Assembly: GCA_001051155.2 (NCBI GenBank)
Contig: JYIP02000006.1
Location: 1,674,001 to 1,738,000, forward strand
DNA length: 64,000 nucleotides
Direction: 5' to 3'
DNA from: Chrysoporthe austroafricana
Lineage: Eukaryota; Ascomycota; Sordariomycetes; Diaporthales; Cryphonectriaceae
How positions within the stretch are numbered: the first letter of the stretch is position 1; the number at the start of each line of letters is the position of its first letter. A model generated the notes under the pieces. It was not told where the DNA came from. It did no database searches and saw only the letters and a list, made by a program, of their open reading frames with translations. Shown here piece after piece: positions 34,440 to 45,578 of the stretch. Both the position numbers and the translations under genes were made by a program.

Positions 34440-34990
34440 ACCGATCTCGACTCTAATTATCTTGTCTTTCCCAGAAGCTTTCAGGCTCGATAAAGATACT
34501 CTCTGGCTCGTCGGCTTCATCATAGCTACTATCACTTTCATCGGCATCGGGCGGTGGCACGAGTTGGGCATCGGTCAAGGCGGTGTGCTTCTGCCTCCGT
34601 CTCGTCCTCTTGCTGACCTTCTCATTAGACCGCTGGAGGGGCGCTGTCCAGCGAGACCTTGACCCCGTCGTCCTTCAACCTCTGGTACAGCTCCTCGTCG
34701 TTCTTGGGCCGCCCAGTACCCCTTATTCTTCTCCCTCAGCTCATCGCTGTCATCGGTCATGATCTGATCTTGTGCCCTGCATCAGCGCATGATAGTCCTC
34801 CACCGGGCCTTGCACCCAGCCTCAACTAGGAGTATCTGCCCGACCCTGATCCATGGTAATTTCTCCTCGAGCAGTCTCTGCATCAGGTCATTATGCTTGT
34901 CAAGGCCCAGCTGAGGCCGCCCGCCACAGTTCTTTTCCGACCTTGACAGAGAACAGGGGCCAGACCGCAGACATATAAGACGGCTTATTG
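34440..34990 (-). pseudogene. Myb/SANT-like pseudogene
   Basis: The minus strand reads GLDKHNDLMQRLLEEKLPWI, ILLVEAGCKARWRTIMR, a stop at about 34,779-34,781, CRAQDQIMTDDSDELREKNK and GYWAA. After a frameshift come KNDEELYQRLKDDGVKVSLD, a stop, then KVSKRTRRRQKHTALTDAQL and PPPDADESDSS. The pattern of two Trp-containing helical repeats with LPW and ARWRT resembles Myb/SANT-type DNA-binding repeats found in many small fungal proteins. One stop (TGA) fits a lost Trp, and at least one frameshift is needed. Stops and frameshift are seen; the Myb/SANT label is a tentative motif call. Confidence 0.42.
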
Positions 34991-35709
34991 GCAAGATTAT
35001 GCCTCTGGCCAAGCCAGGTGTCGTTACTCCAGGAAGGTGGGAGGATGGATGGGTGAGTCAAAATCCAGATCAGCACAAGACAGGGTCTATGCCCAGTGCT
35101 AGGCTGGCCCAGCCGTTGCATCGAGACCCACCAGCGCCACCCAATGCCGCCCAGTGCCACCCCCAGGCCAGGCCCCCCGTTGGCCTGTAGCGGCTTGGCC
35201 CCCCCCCCAGCGGCCCCCCTAGACGCCCGGAGCTTACCCCGGATTGGCGTAGGGACTGCCCCTGCGAGATGCAGGTTCAGCGGGATTGCTCGCCTGCATT
35301 GCTGGCAACTTTAGCGCACCCCGTGACATGCTACCTCCAACCTTCAATCCCAATCACCAACTCTATCTCCGCCCCCTTGACAGCTCAACCGCCGCCTCTG
35401 CTATAGAACCCGACCACGACCAAAACTCTCCCCCTCGCGCGCCTCACGAGCCCACCCTGCAGCGGTCGAGACGACACGGACATGGTGGCGCAGCGGTGTC
35501 CCTCGGAAGCAGCACGACTTGCTCCCAAGACCCTCCTCCCTGCACATTGCACCCACCCGCGCGCGCGGCCAGAGACCACCGCCGAGTTCAGCTGATCCTT
35601 GGCGACCGAGGGGCCTCGCGCCGCATCAGATAGATAACCGCCAGCCGAATCCAATGCCACGAGCCGGGCTGGGTCCGCCACCGCCCGAGAGCTCCAGCTT
35701 CCTCACACG
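34991..35709. other. 5' region of the Dcr2-type phosphatase gene
   Basis: C-rich sequence (for example CCCCCCCCC near 35,200) and CT-rich tracts leading to the ATG at 35710. No other gene is supported. Confidence 0.45.
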
Positions 35710-37591
35710 ATGACCCGCAGAATCGTGAGCCTTGTCCCCGGGACCCCCTCCCGCCTCTCCCCTCCCCCTCCTCAGATCCCCCTGCTGACCGCGAGTCCTT
35801 GTCGCGACCGTAACAGGTCCGGACGATAGTCCAGATCTCCGCCCTCGCCACCCTCACCTTCCTCGTCATCTTCTTCCTCGACAGGAACTTCCGCGTCCTG
35901 CCCTCCGCCATCCACGAGTACATGCCCCAGCACCACGCGGGCCTGCTCGTCACGGACATCGCCATCAAGTCCTGCTCCTCCATCAACGTCTTCTCCTCCT
36001 GCCGCCTTGACCCGGACACATGGCACCGCGTCGAGAAGGACCTGTACCTGGGCCGCGCCCTCGTCACCAGCGCCTACGTCCACGTCAGGCGCAAGAAGGA
36101 GGAGGAGCTCACCTCGGACGACAAGGTCGTCATCGACATCGCGGTCGGCCGGCTTGACCCCGGCACCGGCGTGAAGGGCGAGGCCGACGAGCGCTGGGAG
36201 ATGAGGGACGCGGGGCTGTGGATCAAGCGGAGCGCCAAGAAGAAAGCCATCGACTCCAAGCAGACCATCACCGCCGTCGACGTGCTGTTTGGCGACGATG
36301 CCGTCGAGGCGCGCGACGGCTGGGAGCTGCCCGAGAAGGGCACCCCGCTCATCCTGGACGCGGACGCGCACATCCCCTCGGCGCACATCACGGTGCGCAG
36401 GGGGAGCCAGCAGGAGCCCTACAAGCCCGACCTGAAGATCAAGGACAACGGGCGGTTCAAGATCCTGCAGGTGTCGGATATGCACCTGAGCACGGGGGTG
36501 GGCGCGTGCCGGGACGAGATGCCCGAGCACCCGGAGGGCGAGAAGTGCGAGGCGGACCCGAGGACGCTTGACTTCGTGACGAGGGTTTTGGAGGATGAGA
36601 AGCCGGATCTGGTTGTTCTGGGCGGCGATCAGATTAATGGGGATACCGCCCCGGACGCGCAATCTGTGAGGCTGGCCCTGATTCGGATGTTGCGCTGCGC
36701 CCCTGCTAACTTCACGTCCAGGCTATCTTCAAATACGCACACCTCTTCATCAAGCACAAGGTACCGTACGTCTCCATCTTTGGCAACCACGACGACGAGA
36801 AGGCAGCCGGCAAGAGCCTCTCGCGCGCCAACCAGATGGCCCTGATCGAGACGCTCCCATACTCGCTATCGAAGTCCGGCCCCGACGACATCGACGGCGT
36901 GGGCAACTACTACATCGAGATCCTGGCCAAGGGCAGCTCCAAGCACTCGGCGGTGACGGTGTACCTGCTGGACTCGCACTCCTACTCGCCCGACGAGCGC
37001 CGCTTCAAGGGCTACGACTGGATCAAGAAGAACCAGATCGACTGGTTCCGGCAGACGGCGCAGGGCGTGAAGAAGAAGCACAAGGAGTATACGCACATCC
37101 ACCTGGATATTGCTTTCATACATATCCCGCTGCCGGAGTATAGGGATCCAGACCAGGTATTTATTGGAGACTGGAGGGAAGGGGTGACGGCGCCGACGTA
37201 TAACTCGGGTTTCCGGGATGTGTTGGTGGAGCAGGGCGTCGTTATGGTCAGCTGTGGGCAGTATGGTTCCCCTTTCTTTTTCACGGCTCATACCCCTCGT
37301 GCCATTCGGAGCTGACAAACTCTCCCCAGTGACCACGCCAACGAATACTGTGCCCTGTCCACGGACGAGGCTAAGAAGCCTGCCCTGTGGATGTGCTACG
37401 CCGGCGGCTCTGGTTTCGGCGGGTACGGTGGCTACGGCGGGTTTCACCGCAAGATCCGGGTGTTTGATATCGATACCAACGAGGGCAGGATTACGACATG
37501 GAAAAGGGTCGAGTGGGGCGACACCAAGCAGAAGCTGGACGAGCAGATCATCGTCGACGCTGGAAAGCCGATTGCGCCCATGCAGGGTTGA
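35710..37591 (+). CDS. DCR2: Dcr2-type metallophosphoesterase, four exons
   Basis: Proposed exons 35710-35724, 35817-36665, 36722-37260 and 37330-37591 give 554 residues. Introns are 92, 56 and 69 bp with donors GTGAGC, GTGAGG, GTATGG, acceptors ACAG, CCAG, CCAG, and branch sites GCTGAC (35784), GCTAAC (36705) and GCTGAC (37311). A hydrophobic segment at about 8-25 suggests a type II membrane anchor. Metallophosphoesterase motifs are complete: VSDMHLS with Asp226, LGGDQINGD with Asp276, GNHDDE at 309-314, HIPLPEY, and GHDH at 467-470 whose first His codon is split by intron 3. In yeast Dcr2 is a phosphatase linked to cell-cycle entry and to down-regulating the unfolded-protein response; the role here is inferred from homology. 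A start at internal Met41 would lose the anchor. Confidence 0.87.
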
Positions 37592-38408
37592 AAGCAAGGG
37601 CCTTCGTCGCGAAGAAAGTCACTTTGGAACGCATAAAAAACGGCAGGGCTCGAATTACCTCATTTTTATCATCTTTGGCTTACATCGCTACCTGCCGGCC
37701 CTTTACAGCGGTTGTCGACAACACGGTGGGCGGCCTCGACAACCATGCCTTTGATCAACCTATTTACGGGCGGCCGCACAAGCACAGCAGAAGGGGCGTT
37801 ATGTGGCGTCAAGGGAGCTCGTTGTCTCTTGATATCCCAACCATATATTATTTGTTTTGGTCTTCACCGAAGGTCCGCTCTCATCTGAAGAAGGAGCCTC
37901 ACGTGTGCAGCATGTGGCGAATGCCAGGCTCCACAGGAGCGGGCCAATCCTAACGACAGGACTATCAAGACATCAAAGAAACTGCCTGGATATGTAAACT
38001 TAACTAGTTATAGAGGGCTTCCTGGACAGTCCCGAGGGCACTTGGGCATTGTGGAAAATGGGCTATGAGGTCAAACACGGCGGGAAGATAAACGTGAATA
38101 CCAGGGAGCATCGCTCTTACATGTGAATTGTGTCACGTTCCGAAGTAGATTTGCTCAGAATATGACCAGATGGCCTCACAGCGTGCAAATATCAAGACAA
38201 AACCAAGGGCTTGTAGGTTTAAGTATGCTTCGGCGAGGTGGGAGGAGAGAAACTGTCGGCTGCGGGAGCACTTATTTACCTCGAGGATAATACCGAGAGT
38301 ACCATTTTGCCAATTCAACACATCTCTTTCTCTTCCATACCTAATTAGGGCCTTATTAGGGCCAATCCCCCCCCACCCCCCCAAACAGCTGATTTTCTAC
38401 TTGCCATC
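37592..38408. other. Convergent intergenic region
   Basis: Lies between the 3' ends of the phosphatase (+) and the HET gene (-). Contains a short C-rich run near 38,368. No gene seen. Confidence 0.5.
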
Positions 38409-41042
38409 TCAGCCGATCCACACTTCCTCTTTACTACCGGTTGGATCCACGAGGTCCGGCATGGGAACATCATGCGGCCACTCGTAGACGCCCCGCCATA
38501 TCCAGCGATATGCCTTCCCACCCGGCGCTCTGTCCGAGCTCTCCTTCCCGTTCGACCCGCAGACCACCAGCAGGATCCCACGCGCAGAAAAGCCGGCGTC
38601 GAGCGTCGTGCTGTCCCCTCCCATGAGGCCGTCCAGGGAGGCATAGTAGTGGTACGGGCGCAGCAGGATCCCGTAGTCGTAGCGGCGTAGGAAGCGTCGG
38701 CGGATGATGTCCAGCTGCTCGCCGGTGGACCTCGTCGCCCGGTCCATCCTGCGCAGCAAGGAGGCCGCACTGGCCCGCAGCCCGCGGGCGTCGAACTCGT
38801 AGCGGAACCACCGCGCCCACAGCCCGTCCTCCCGCACGAAGGCGACCTCCGAGTTGATCGACTCGAAGGCCCGGAACGTCTGCGCCGCGGCCCCGCTGCC
38901 CGCGTCGCCCTGGCCGGTGACGAAGGGCGTCTCGGGGGCCCAGCTGAGGCCGCGGGCGTCGAGCCGCCGGGCGCTGGACACCAGGTACCCCGTGTGGAGG
39001 TACCGGCCGACCTGCCCTCGCCAGAAGGGCTCGGCGCCGCGGAAGGGCCGCGCCTTGGGGTCCGACAGGAGGCTCCAGATGACGAACTCGTCGCTGGGGC
39101 GGCTCGCGGGGCGGTAGCTCAGCCAGGAGCCGATCATCTCGAGCGGGTTGACGGGGTTCTTGACGGCAAGGTCGAACTTGGTCGGCTCGCGGATGTCGTC
39201 GAAGGACGGGAGCATGTGGAAGACCTGCCAGGCGAAGACGGCGACGTCGACCTGCCCGCCGTAGAGGACGTCCTTGAAGAGGTCGTTGAGGCCGAATGTC
39301 CGGTTGTGCCGGCACAGGAAGCGCAGCTGGTTGCGGCCCTTCATCGACTCCAGCAGCGTCCACGCCCGCGTGTTCCAGTCGCAGAGGACGATGGCCGCGA
39401 GCAGGGACTCCTTGGTCCGCATGGGCATGTCGCCGACGTCGATCTGCATGATGTCCCGGTCGCAGACGAGGACGGCCTTGCTCGAGGCGAAGACGTCGTT
39501 GATCTCGGCGATGGCCTCGTCGCGCAGCTCGTGGTCCTCCGGGATGCAGGCGGTGTCCCACCAGTACGAAGTGCAGCCCAGCTCCCTCGCGACCGCGCAG
39601 TACCTGCGGTGCAGGCATGTGTTGATGCCGTCCTCGGGCCGCCCGCCCTGGCCGTGTATCCAGACGTGGGAGATGGCCATGGTCTCCGCCGTCGTGGTGC
39701 AGTACTTCAGCGTCGGCTCCGGGTCGTCGCATAGGTCGTCGATCCGCACCGCCCGGGCTCCAGCCACGGCCCTGTAAGAGTCTTCGTCCCATTTTACTTT
39801 GGTGATTTGCTGTCAGTATCTGGCAGGTCGAATGTCTCGGGAGATTCAGCTAGATATTTCGGCATTAGACAGCTCCGTAGAGATATCGTCGCCCTCTAGG
39901 ACACCTCCCGGAACAGAATAATGAGATGTTCTGTCCGAAGGGGAGGGAGCAACATGTTACTTACATAGAGGTTCCGGCTCAGAACCATAACGACAGTCAA
40001 CATCGTGCGCTGACTGGTTCTCTACTTTCAGGCCGCGAAACCTCAGACAGTGCTCTGAGCGCTGCCCGTCGCATGGCTGGTCCGCCAGGGCGCCCTCCCG
40101 ACATCTGCTGGGCAGCTTCCCGAGCACATCTACATATCTCTTGTAGAACAGCGTGTAGTCGAGGCCCCACGAGATCGGCTGGCTGACCATAAGCTGCAAG
40201 ATCCAGGAGCAGACGTGCGTCGGCCTGGTCGCCTCGGAGAGCTGCTGGGCGAGCTGCCGCAGCGAGACGTCGGGCACGGGGTAGAAGTGCGACTGCGCGA
40301 CGTGGCCCTGCAGCTGGTTCTGGATGCCGAAGGAGACGAGCGTGTTCCAGATGGAGAAGTAGCAGTGGAACAGCCGCGCCCGCTGCCAGAAGTTCCAGAG
40401 ATAGGCCTGGACGACGATCCAAGCCGGCTCGCGCGCCGTATAGGCGTCGGAGAGGAAGTTCTTGGAGATGAAATCCATCAACAGGGTGACCTCGTTGAGG
40501 GCGCGCTGGTAGTCCGCGCCTCCGGCCCCGTACCCGGCCTTGCGCCGGATGGTCCACAGCGCAGACTGCAGAATGGCCTTGAGGAGGTTCTCGTGCACCA
40601 GCCTGGTGACCCGGAGGCTGTCCCAGGCGCGGTGCTCGCCCTCGAAGTACCCGGCCGGAAGGGCGTCCAGCGGCAGGGGAAGCGGCGGCGTGGGCGCCGG
40701 CATCCTCTCTATGAACGACAGCGCCGCCTGGACGATGTTGTCCTTGCTCGGTCCCTCCGGGGGCGCCCAGAGCTCGCACTTGAACCATCGCTGGAAGACG
40801 GCCTCCAGCGCCGGCACGTGCGTCCCTGGGTCCCGCGCGGCGTCGCAGAACCGCTGGGCTTCATCGCGGATGTTCGTGGACCGCAAGATCTCTGTTGAGG
40901 CACAGGTGCAGGGCTTCCCGATGTCAAGGTAGGTAGTGAAGTTGGGTGGCTCCGGGCAGCTCTTCAGCACGTCGAGCACGGCGTCGTAGCTGGTCAGGCT
41001 GCTCAGAGCTGGCCGGATACGCTCCGTGTCCTCCTGCGCCAT
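38409..41042 (-). CDS. HET-domain protein, two exons
   Basis: Proposed exons 41042-39965 and 39796-38409 give 821 residues. The donor is GTAAGT at 39964; the acceptor is AAG ending at 39797, which restores the frame LLKWDEDSYRAVAGARAV across the junction. The start is ATG at 41042 (MAQEDTER); an open frame further upstream has no ATG. Residues 1-360 are a conserved, HET-associated N-terminal region (CPEPPNFTTYLDIGKPC, FQRWFKCELWAPPEG, YFSIWNTLVSFGIQNQL, CLRFRGLKVENQSAHD). The HET domain begins near 400 with ISHVWIHGQGG, then SYWWDTACIPEDHELR and WNTRAWTLLESMKGR. HET proteins trigger cell death when genetically different hyphae fuse; whether this one does is unknown. It is divergent from the membrane-protein gene 525 bp away. 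Confidence 0.82.
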
Positions 41043-41567
41043 GAGAGAAGACGATGTCGACGGCTCGTGGCTGCCGCTGAGCCCAGAGATCTCCAAGTGC
41101 CACAAGATGAGGGTGGCATACTGGCCCAGGAAACCGTGTGCGGGATGGGGTTTGAAGATGAAGGATCAAGCAGGATTGTCCCTTGCAAGGGCCTAAGTAT
41201 CCCCGGGCTCTTCAGCCTCTCCCCCAGCACGACCACCAAATGTGACCTGAGGCTCAATGCGGCGGCATGCAAGTGATCAGCACTAATGGGCACCCACAAT
41301 GTCAGTATCGTCAGGGGTGGACATCCTCCTGATCGAAACTCCTAACGTTCTTCGCAAAACTTGGCACGGCGAAGCGCCTGTCCCAGCTATGGCTCCACGT
41401 CAGCGCTCAGCCGCGCTGGGCGTTCCCACGGAGCGTCCTGCACGCACCGGAAGTTCTCATGATGCGAATAGCTTGCTGCTACAGCGCGGGTCGAAACCAC
41501 AAGCATAATCAGTGAACAGCCGGGGGGGAAAGAATCCACGACTTGTGCTGCAAGCCCCGCCGGCGCC
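41043..41567. promoter_or_regulatory. Bidirectional promoter region between HET and membrane-protein genes
   Basis: The two start codons are 525 bp apart in divergent orientation with no other gene between them, so both promoters must lie here. No specific operator was recognised. Co-regulation is inference from layout. Confidence 0.5.
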
Positions 41568-42884
41568 ATGTCTTTCGAGTCGCCCAACGACGCCAACGAG
41601 GGCGCCCTGGGCGTGTCCTCGTGGCTCCCGGTCCCGCCGCTGCCCAACATCGTCGCGGCGTGGGCCGCGCTGCTCCCGCTGGTCGTCCACCTCGCGGACC
41701 AGCGCGACGACTACCTCGTGTCGGGCGAGATGGCGCTGACCGGGCGGCTGCCGCTGGGCGTCTTCCCGCGGCTGGGCACCTTCTCGGCCTACTCGCGCCT
41801 CATGGGCCGCGGCACCGAGTTCCTCGACTTCGCCAGCACGCGCGGCGGCTCCAGCCGCACCGTGTGGGACGTGTCGTGGGGCAGCGTCTTCCCGGCCGCC
41901 AACGGCGCCGCCGGCGCCGCCATCATGGAGCACCTGCTGGCGCGGGCGCGGCGCCCCGTCCGGCGGATGCCCGAGAAGCTGGGCATGGGCGCCCAGCCGG
42001 TGGACCGGCGCGCGGGCGGCGGAGGCGTGCCCGCGGAGCAGCCGCGGCGGATGCAGGTGCTCCACGTGTTCGGCATGCGGCGGGCCAAGCGCCGCCGCGC
42101 GCCGTGCTTGTCGGCGGCGGCGGCGTGGGTGCGGGCCTCGGCGTGGTACCAGGCGGCGCGGCTGCTCGCGCTGGCGGGCGTGGCGGCGGCGTTGGGCCTC
42201 GCGGGCCTGTACGGGACGGCGGCGGTGGTCGTGTGCTGCGCGGTGTCGGGCGCCGCCGCGTGGACCGCCGACGTGCGCCGGCCGCCGGGCTACCTGGGCA
42301 GCAATGAGGCGCACGGGGCCTTCATGCTGGTGGCGGCGCACGCGAACGCGACCGAGTGGAGCCTGCTGGTCGGCGACCGCGGCGTCGCGGACACGCTGCT
42401 GAACAAGCCCATGTTCACGGTCCGGCCGAGCCCGCTGGCCGCGGCCTGGTTCTGGCTCGCCAACGTCTGGCAGCTGGCTGCCATGACCTACGTCGCCGCC
42501 GAGCAGGGCTGGGACGGCGTCGGCCTCATGGTGCTCCTGTGCATCCAGTGGGTGCACCAGGCGTGCTTCCGCCAGTCCGTGCTGGTGCGGCGGTGGCTCC
42601 GCGACGAGGGCGTCGACGCCGAGGTCAAGAGCTTCGAGTTCACCGGGCGGATGGCCCTCATGGGCGCGATCCAGGTCTTCAGCGGCTCGTCTGTCACGAC
42701 GTGGATGGACGATATCCTCGTCCCACACCCGCGCAGGGAGGCGTTCCTCAACAGCATACGGGAGGGAGAGCGGGATAAGGAGGCTGAGAGTCCTGATCTG
42801 CTGGGCCGGCCCCTGACCATCGTCGAGGCTACCTTGGCGGCAGTGGCAGTGCTCAGGAAAGAATTCGAAGCGCCAACAGTCTGA
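41568..42884 (+). CDS. Multi-pass fungal membrane protein next to the HET gene
   Basis: Single-exon gene of 438 residues, start in the context GGCGCCATGT. Hydrophobic segments lie at about 27-43, 198-232 (probably two passes), 290-311 and 317-335. A basic cluster at 170-178 (MRRAKRRRA) precedes the central pair. Distinctive motifs are NEAHGAFMLVAAHANATEW (246-264), GDRGVADTLLNKPMF (269-283), CIQWVHQACF and, near the C-terminus, TTWMDDILVPHPRREA. I recall this set of motifs from a fungal family annotated only as integral membrane protein, often beside HET genes; no function is known to me. The divergent pairing suggests a shared pathway, which is inference. Very GC-rich, so opposite-strand frames are shadows. 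Confidence 0.8.
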   Translation: MSFESPNDANEGALGVSSWLPVPPLPNIVAAWAALLPLVVHLADQRDDYLVSGEMALTGRLPLGVFPRLGTFSAYSRLMGRGTEFLDFASTRGGSSRTVWDVSWGSVFPAANGAAGAAIMEHLLARARRPVRRMPEKLGMGAQPVDRRAGGGGVPAEQPRRMQVLHVFGMRRAKRRRAPCLSAAAAWVRASAWYQAARLLALAGVAAALGLAGLYGTAAVVVCCAVSGAAAWTADVRRPPGYLGSNEAHGAFMLVAAHANATEWSLLVGDRGVADTLLNKPMFTVRPSPLAAAWFWLANVWQLAAMTYVAAEQGWDGVGLMVLLCIQWVHQACFRQSVLVRRWLRDEGVDAEVKSFEFTGRMALMGAIQVFSGSSVTTWMDDILVPHPRREAFLNSIREGERDKEAESPDLLGRPLTIVEATLAAVAVLRKEFEAPTV

Positions 42885-43953
42885 AAGGTCGAGCTTTGAA
42901 GATAGTGAAGGACTCTGAAGTATATCTGGGTGTAAGCAGCGCACTAGATGATCAAAAGCGTGATGTCATTATCTTCAAGACTAGTTATGTCTCAAGTTTG
43001 CTGGCATTCGTAACAGTTCTTCGTCACTTGGGACTGGAAGTAGTACGCTAGAGCTTATACTCGCCTCAGTCTTCTCAGGGTTGTAAACTTGGTATTACAA
43101 TATCCATTACCCCAACTACAGGGCTTCCAACTACACGTACCAGTACCAAAGATTATCTACATAAACCAGACCTACTACTCCGCTATACAGCCGCCCCGGG
43201 CTCGAGACCCCTCGTCCTCCCCTTCTCTCTGCCATCTAACCCCCATTTTAGATGAGGAGCAACGATGTCACGAGAGGCAGCGAAGGATCAAGAAACCAGA
43301 ACAGTCAAACAGCCTTGCCCAGAACTTTTCGTCTTAAAGTTTCGAGGCAGTTCCCCTGAGGTTTTGGGACACAGCCTGCCTGCCTGGTCACGTCCAGGCG
43401 GAGCATACCAGTCACCTGAGAAGCACAGAGGCTGCAAGGGGACGACGCAAAGTTGGCGTGGATTTGTATGTGGATATTGTATATGAATAATTGTGTTTCC
43501 GATCGGTGTCATGTGTGGCGAGGCCATCACGGCGGCTTAGAACTTCAGAACGCCCACTTCGCCACGCATTGCCGTTGCTCCCGTCACCAACCAAAAAAAA
43601 ACAAAAAAGCATTCATCCAAACCTATAAGTATCTCGACTTGTCGTTCACCTAGAGCGGTGTGTCAAACCCAAAATATTAAAGGCACGCATCCCTGTACGC
43701 CAGTGCTCCCATGTCCTCTTTGTGATGATGATACGAATCCTTCACCGTCCGTGGTGTGCCCACCGCGGGATGCCGCTCTCGCTCTCTACTCAGCGTCATG
43801 GTAGAATCCGGTTCCGCAATGCTGAATAGGATGGGTATTTCCGCCGCGCAACCGCCCGGTGCCTTCGGCTCTCCTGAGCCCTCGACGCGCCAGGGGCCTT
43901 GAGCGCCCCGCTGCCGCCATGGTTTATTTCTGTTCCTGCATGATCTGGCAGCC
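42885..43953. other. Convergent intergenic region
   Basis: Lies between the 3' ends of the membrane-protein gene (+) and the SPRY gene (-). No coding sequence or notable repeat. Confidence 0.5.
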
Positions 43954-45578
43954 TCACCGATTGGACCTCGAGCTGTCGCTGCGGTCACGGCCTGCTCCCT
44001 GCCGCACGGCATCGCTATAGCTCGGTATCGGCGGGCTCTCCGGCCCTGTGGTGTTCCTCCTGCTGCCCCGCCCAGTCGCTGTTACGGAGGACGCTCCTCT
44101 GCTCCGAGAGACTCGTATCAGGGGCGCGTGCTCGCTCTCCGAGCTGTTCCGTGGGCTCTCAGCGTCAGATGATTCGGGACTGGTGTACTCGGGTGGCGGG
44201 TGGCCTGGCTCCTGCAGGCCAAGGCCAACGGCGGACACGGTGGTAGTCGCATCGGCGGGACCCGCGGCGGCGGCAGCGCTGCTAGGCTCGCCGCCCTCAT
44301 CGTTGGGCACAAGCTGGGCGAGGGAGATGTCAGTGGGACTGCGAGCAGGGCCGGGGCTTGTCGGAGAGAGAACCCTGAAAGTTCCGGACCGCGTGCGGCC
44401 GTGGCCTTGCTGAGGCTCGAGGCCTTGCTGATGCTGCGGTCTGAAGTATGTCTGGACAGACTGGCTGTGGCCGTGGCCGCGCAGGGACCCAGTGTACCCA
44501 TCCTTCCTGCCAGTCTCCAGCAAGATGCTCCCGGCCTCGGAACCGTAGGGTGGTGGCGGGGCCAGAGACCCCGTCATCGGTGCGAGGCCCCATTTCTTGA
44601 CATTGGCTTCGATAAAGACAAAGCCAGCCTGTCCGAAGTTGACGTGTACAGTTGCGGGTCCGTTGGCGCCAATCGCGGGGAAGAAGTTGGGGTTCTTGAC
44701 GCCGTGTACAACGTCGTCCAGCTTTTTCCCGTTGCGGGTAAAGAAGATGCATCCCGTCCGCGGTCGGTATCCGCACCCGATGACGTCGCCCTGGACGATC
44801 GCAGGGGCATACGGTGACTGGTGGAATGGCTGGTTGAAACGCTTGAAACCGTTTGAAAAGTAAGCCGCCGAGTGTCGGTGGAAGCCTGTTATGGTGTCAG
44901 TATTGGCGTGCGCACGAGATCACTGCCGGAAAGGGGGGGGCCACAGCTGAGACATACCTGGCAGCCTAAACAGAGGATAGGGCTTGGTAGCCATCCCGAT
45001 GGCGACCAGGGTCGCCTCGGGCTTGTCGTATATCTTGGCCTCCCAGTAGTAGACCTCGTTCTGTTTCGGGACGGGCAGGTTGGTCATGACGGTGCACTCG
45101 GAGTCGAAGAACTCGATCTCTGTGCGGCCCTCGACGAAGCAGTTCGCGATCTCGAGCTCCGGCTCGAACTCCCACGCCGAGACACCCTTCTCTTGTATGG
45201 CCAGATACTGGGACAGCGATATGTCGGTCTGCACGGACTCGGGAGGGTTGGACGTGACGAAGGCTGGGGCGCGGTTAGCATGCTGGTCAAGGTCTCGGCG
45301 CTGTCGCAGGTCGACGTGGACGTACCCTTGGCGCGGAGATACTCTGATCTCTGCATGTCGTCCATGGTCTCGAGGGCCTCGGCCTCCTCCCTGGCGAACG
45401 CCTGCTCGTCATCGTACTCGCCGGGCCGACCGATGCGGTCGAGGAGGATGCGGCCTGAGTTTGTGTACTTGAAGAAGTAGATAAGGACGAAGATGATGCC
45501 TATCAGCAGCGCGGAGCCGAGGGACGACAGCAACCCGATGACGACGCCATTCAGGGCGTCGGGCGATGTCGATGCCAT
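43954..45578 (-). CDS. SSH4: Ssh4/Ear1-type SPRY-domain Rsp5 adaptor, three exons
   Basis: Proposed exons 45578-45326, 45263-44958 and 44885-43954 give 496 residues. Introns are 62 and 72 bp with donors GTACGT and GTATGT and acceptors CCAG and ACAG. A transmembrane helix at about 11-38 (GVVIGLLSSLGSALLIGIIF) is followed by a Glu-rich linker and a SPRY/B30.2 domain (VSAWEFEPELEIANCF, YYWEAKIYDKPEATLVAIGM, YFSNGFKRFNQPF, DVIGCGYRPRTGCIFFTRNG, FPAIGANGPATVHVNFGQAG). The disordered tail contains PPPPY and PPPEY, matching PPxY ligands for the WW domains of Rsp5-type ubiquitin ligases. In yeast Ssh4 and Ear1 sit in endosome/vacuole membranes and send membrane proteins to degradation; the role here is inferred from this identical layout. 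Confidence 0.87.

Noticed and set aside
38470..39792. 440-codon minus-strand frame overlapping the HET exon
   Set aside because: Frame-shifted shadow; the HET motifs are all in the other frame.
41043..41105. Upstream extension of the HET protein N-terminus
   Set aside because: The frame stays open to 41105 but begins at TTG; the first ATG is at 41042, directly before the conserved region.
41457..42944. 495-codon minus-strand frame over the multi-pass membrane protein
   Set aside because: Shadow of the GC-rich plus-strand gene; Arg/Ala/His-rich, without family motifs.
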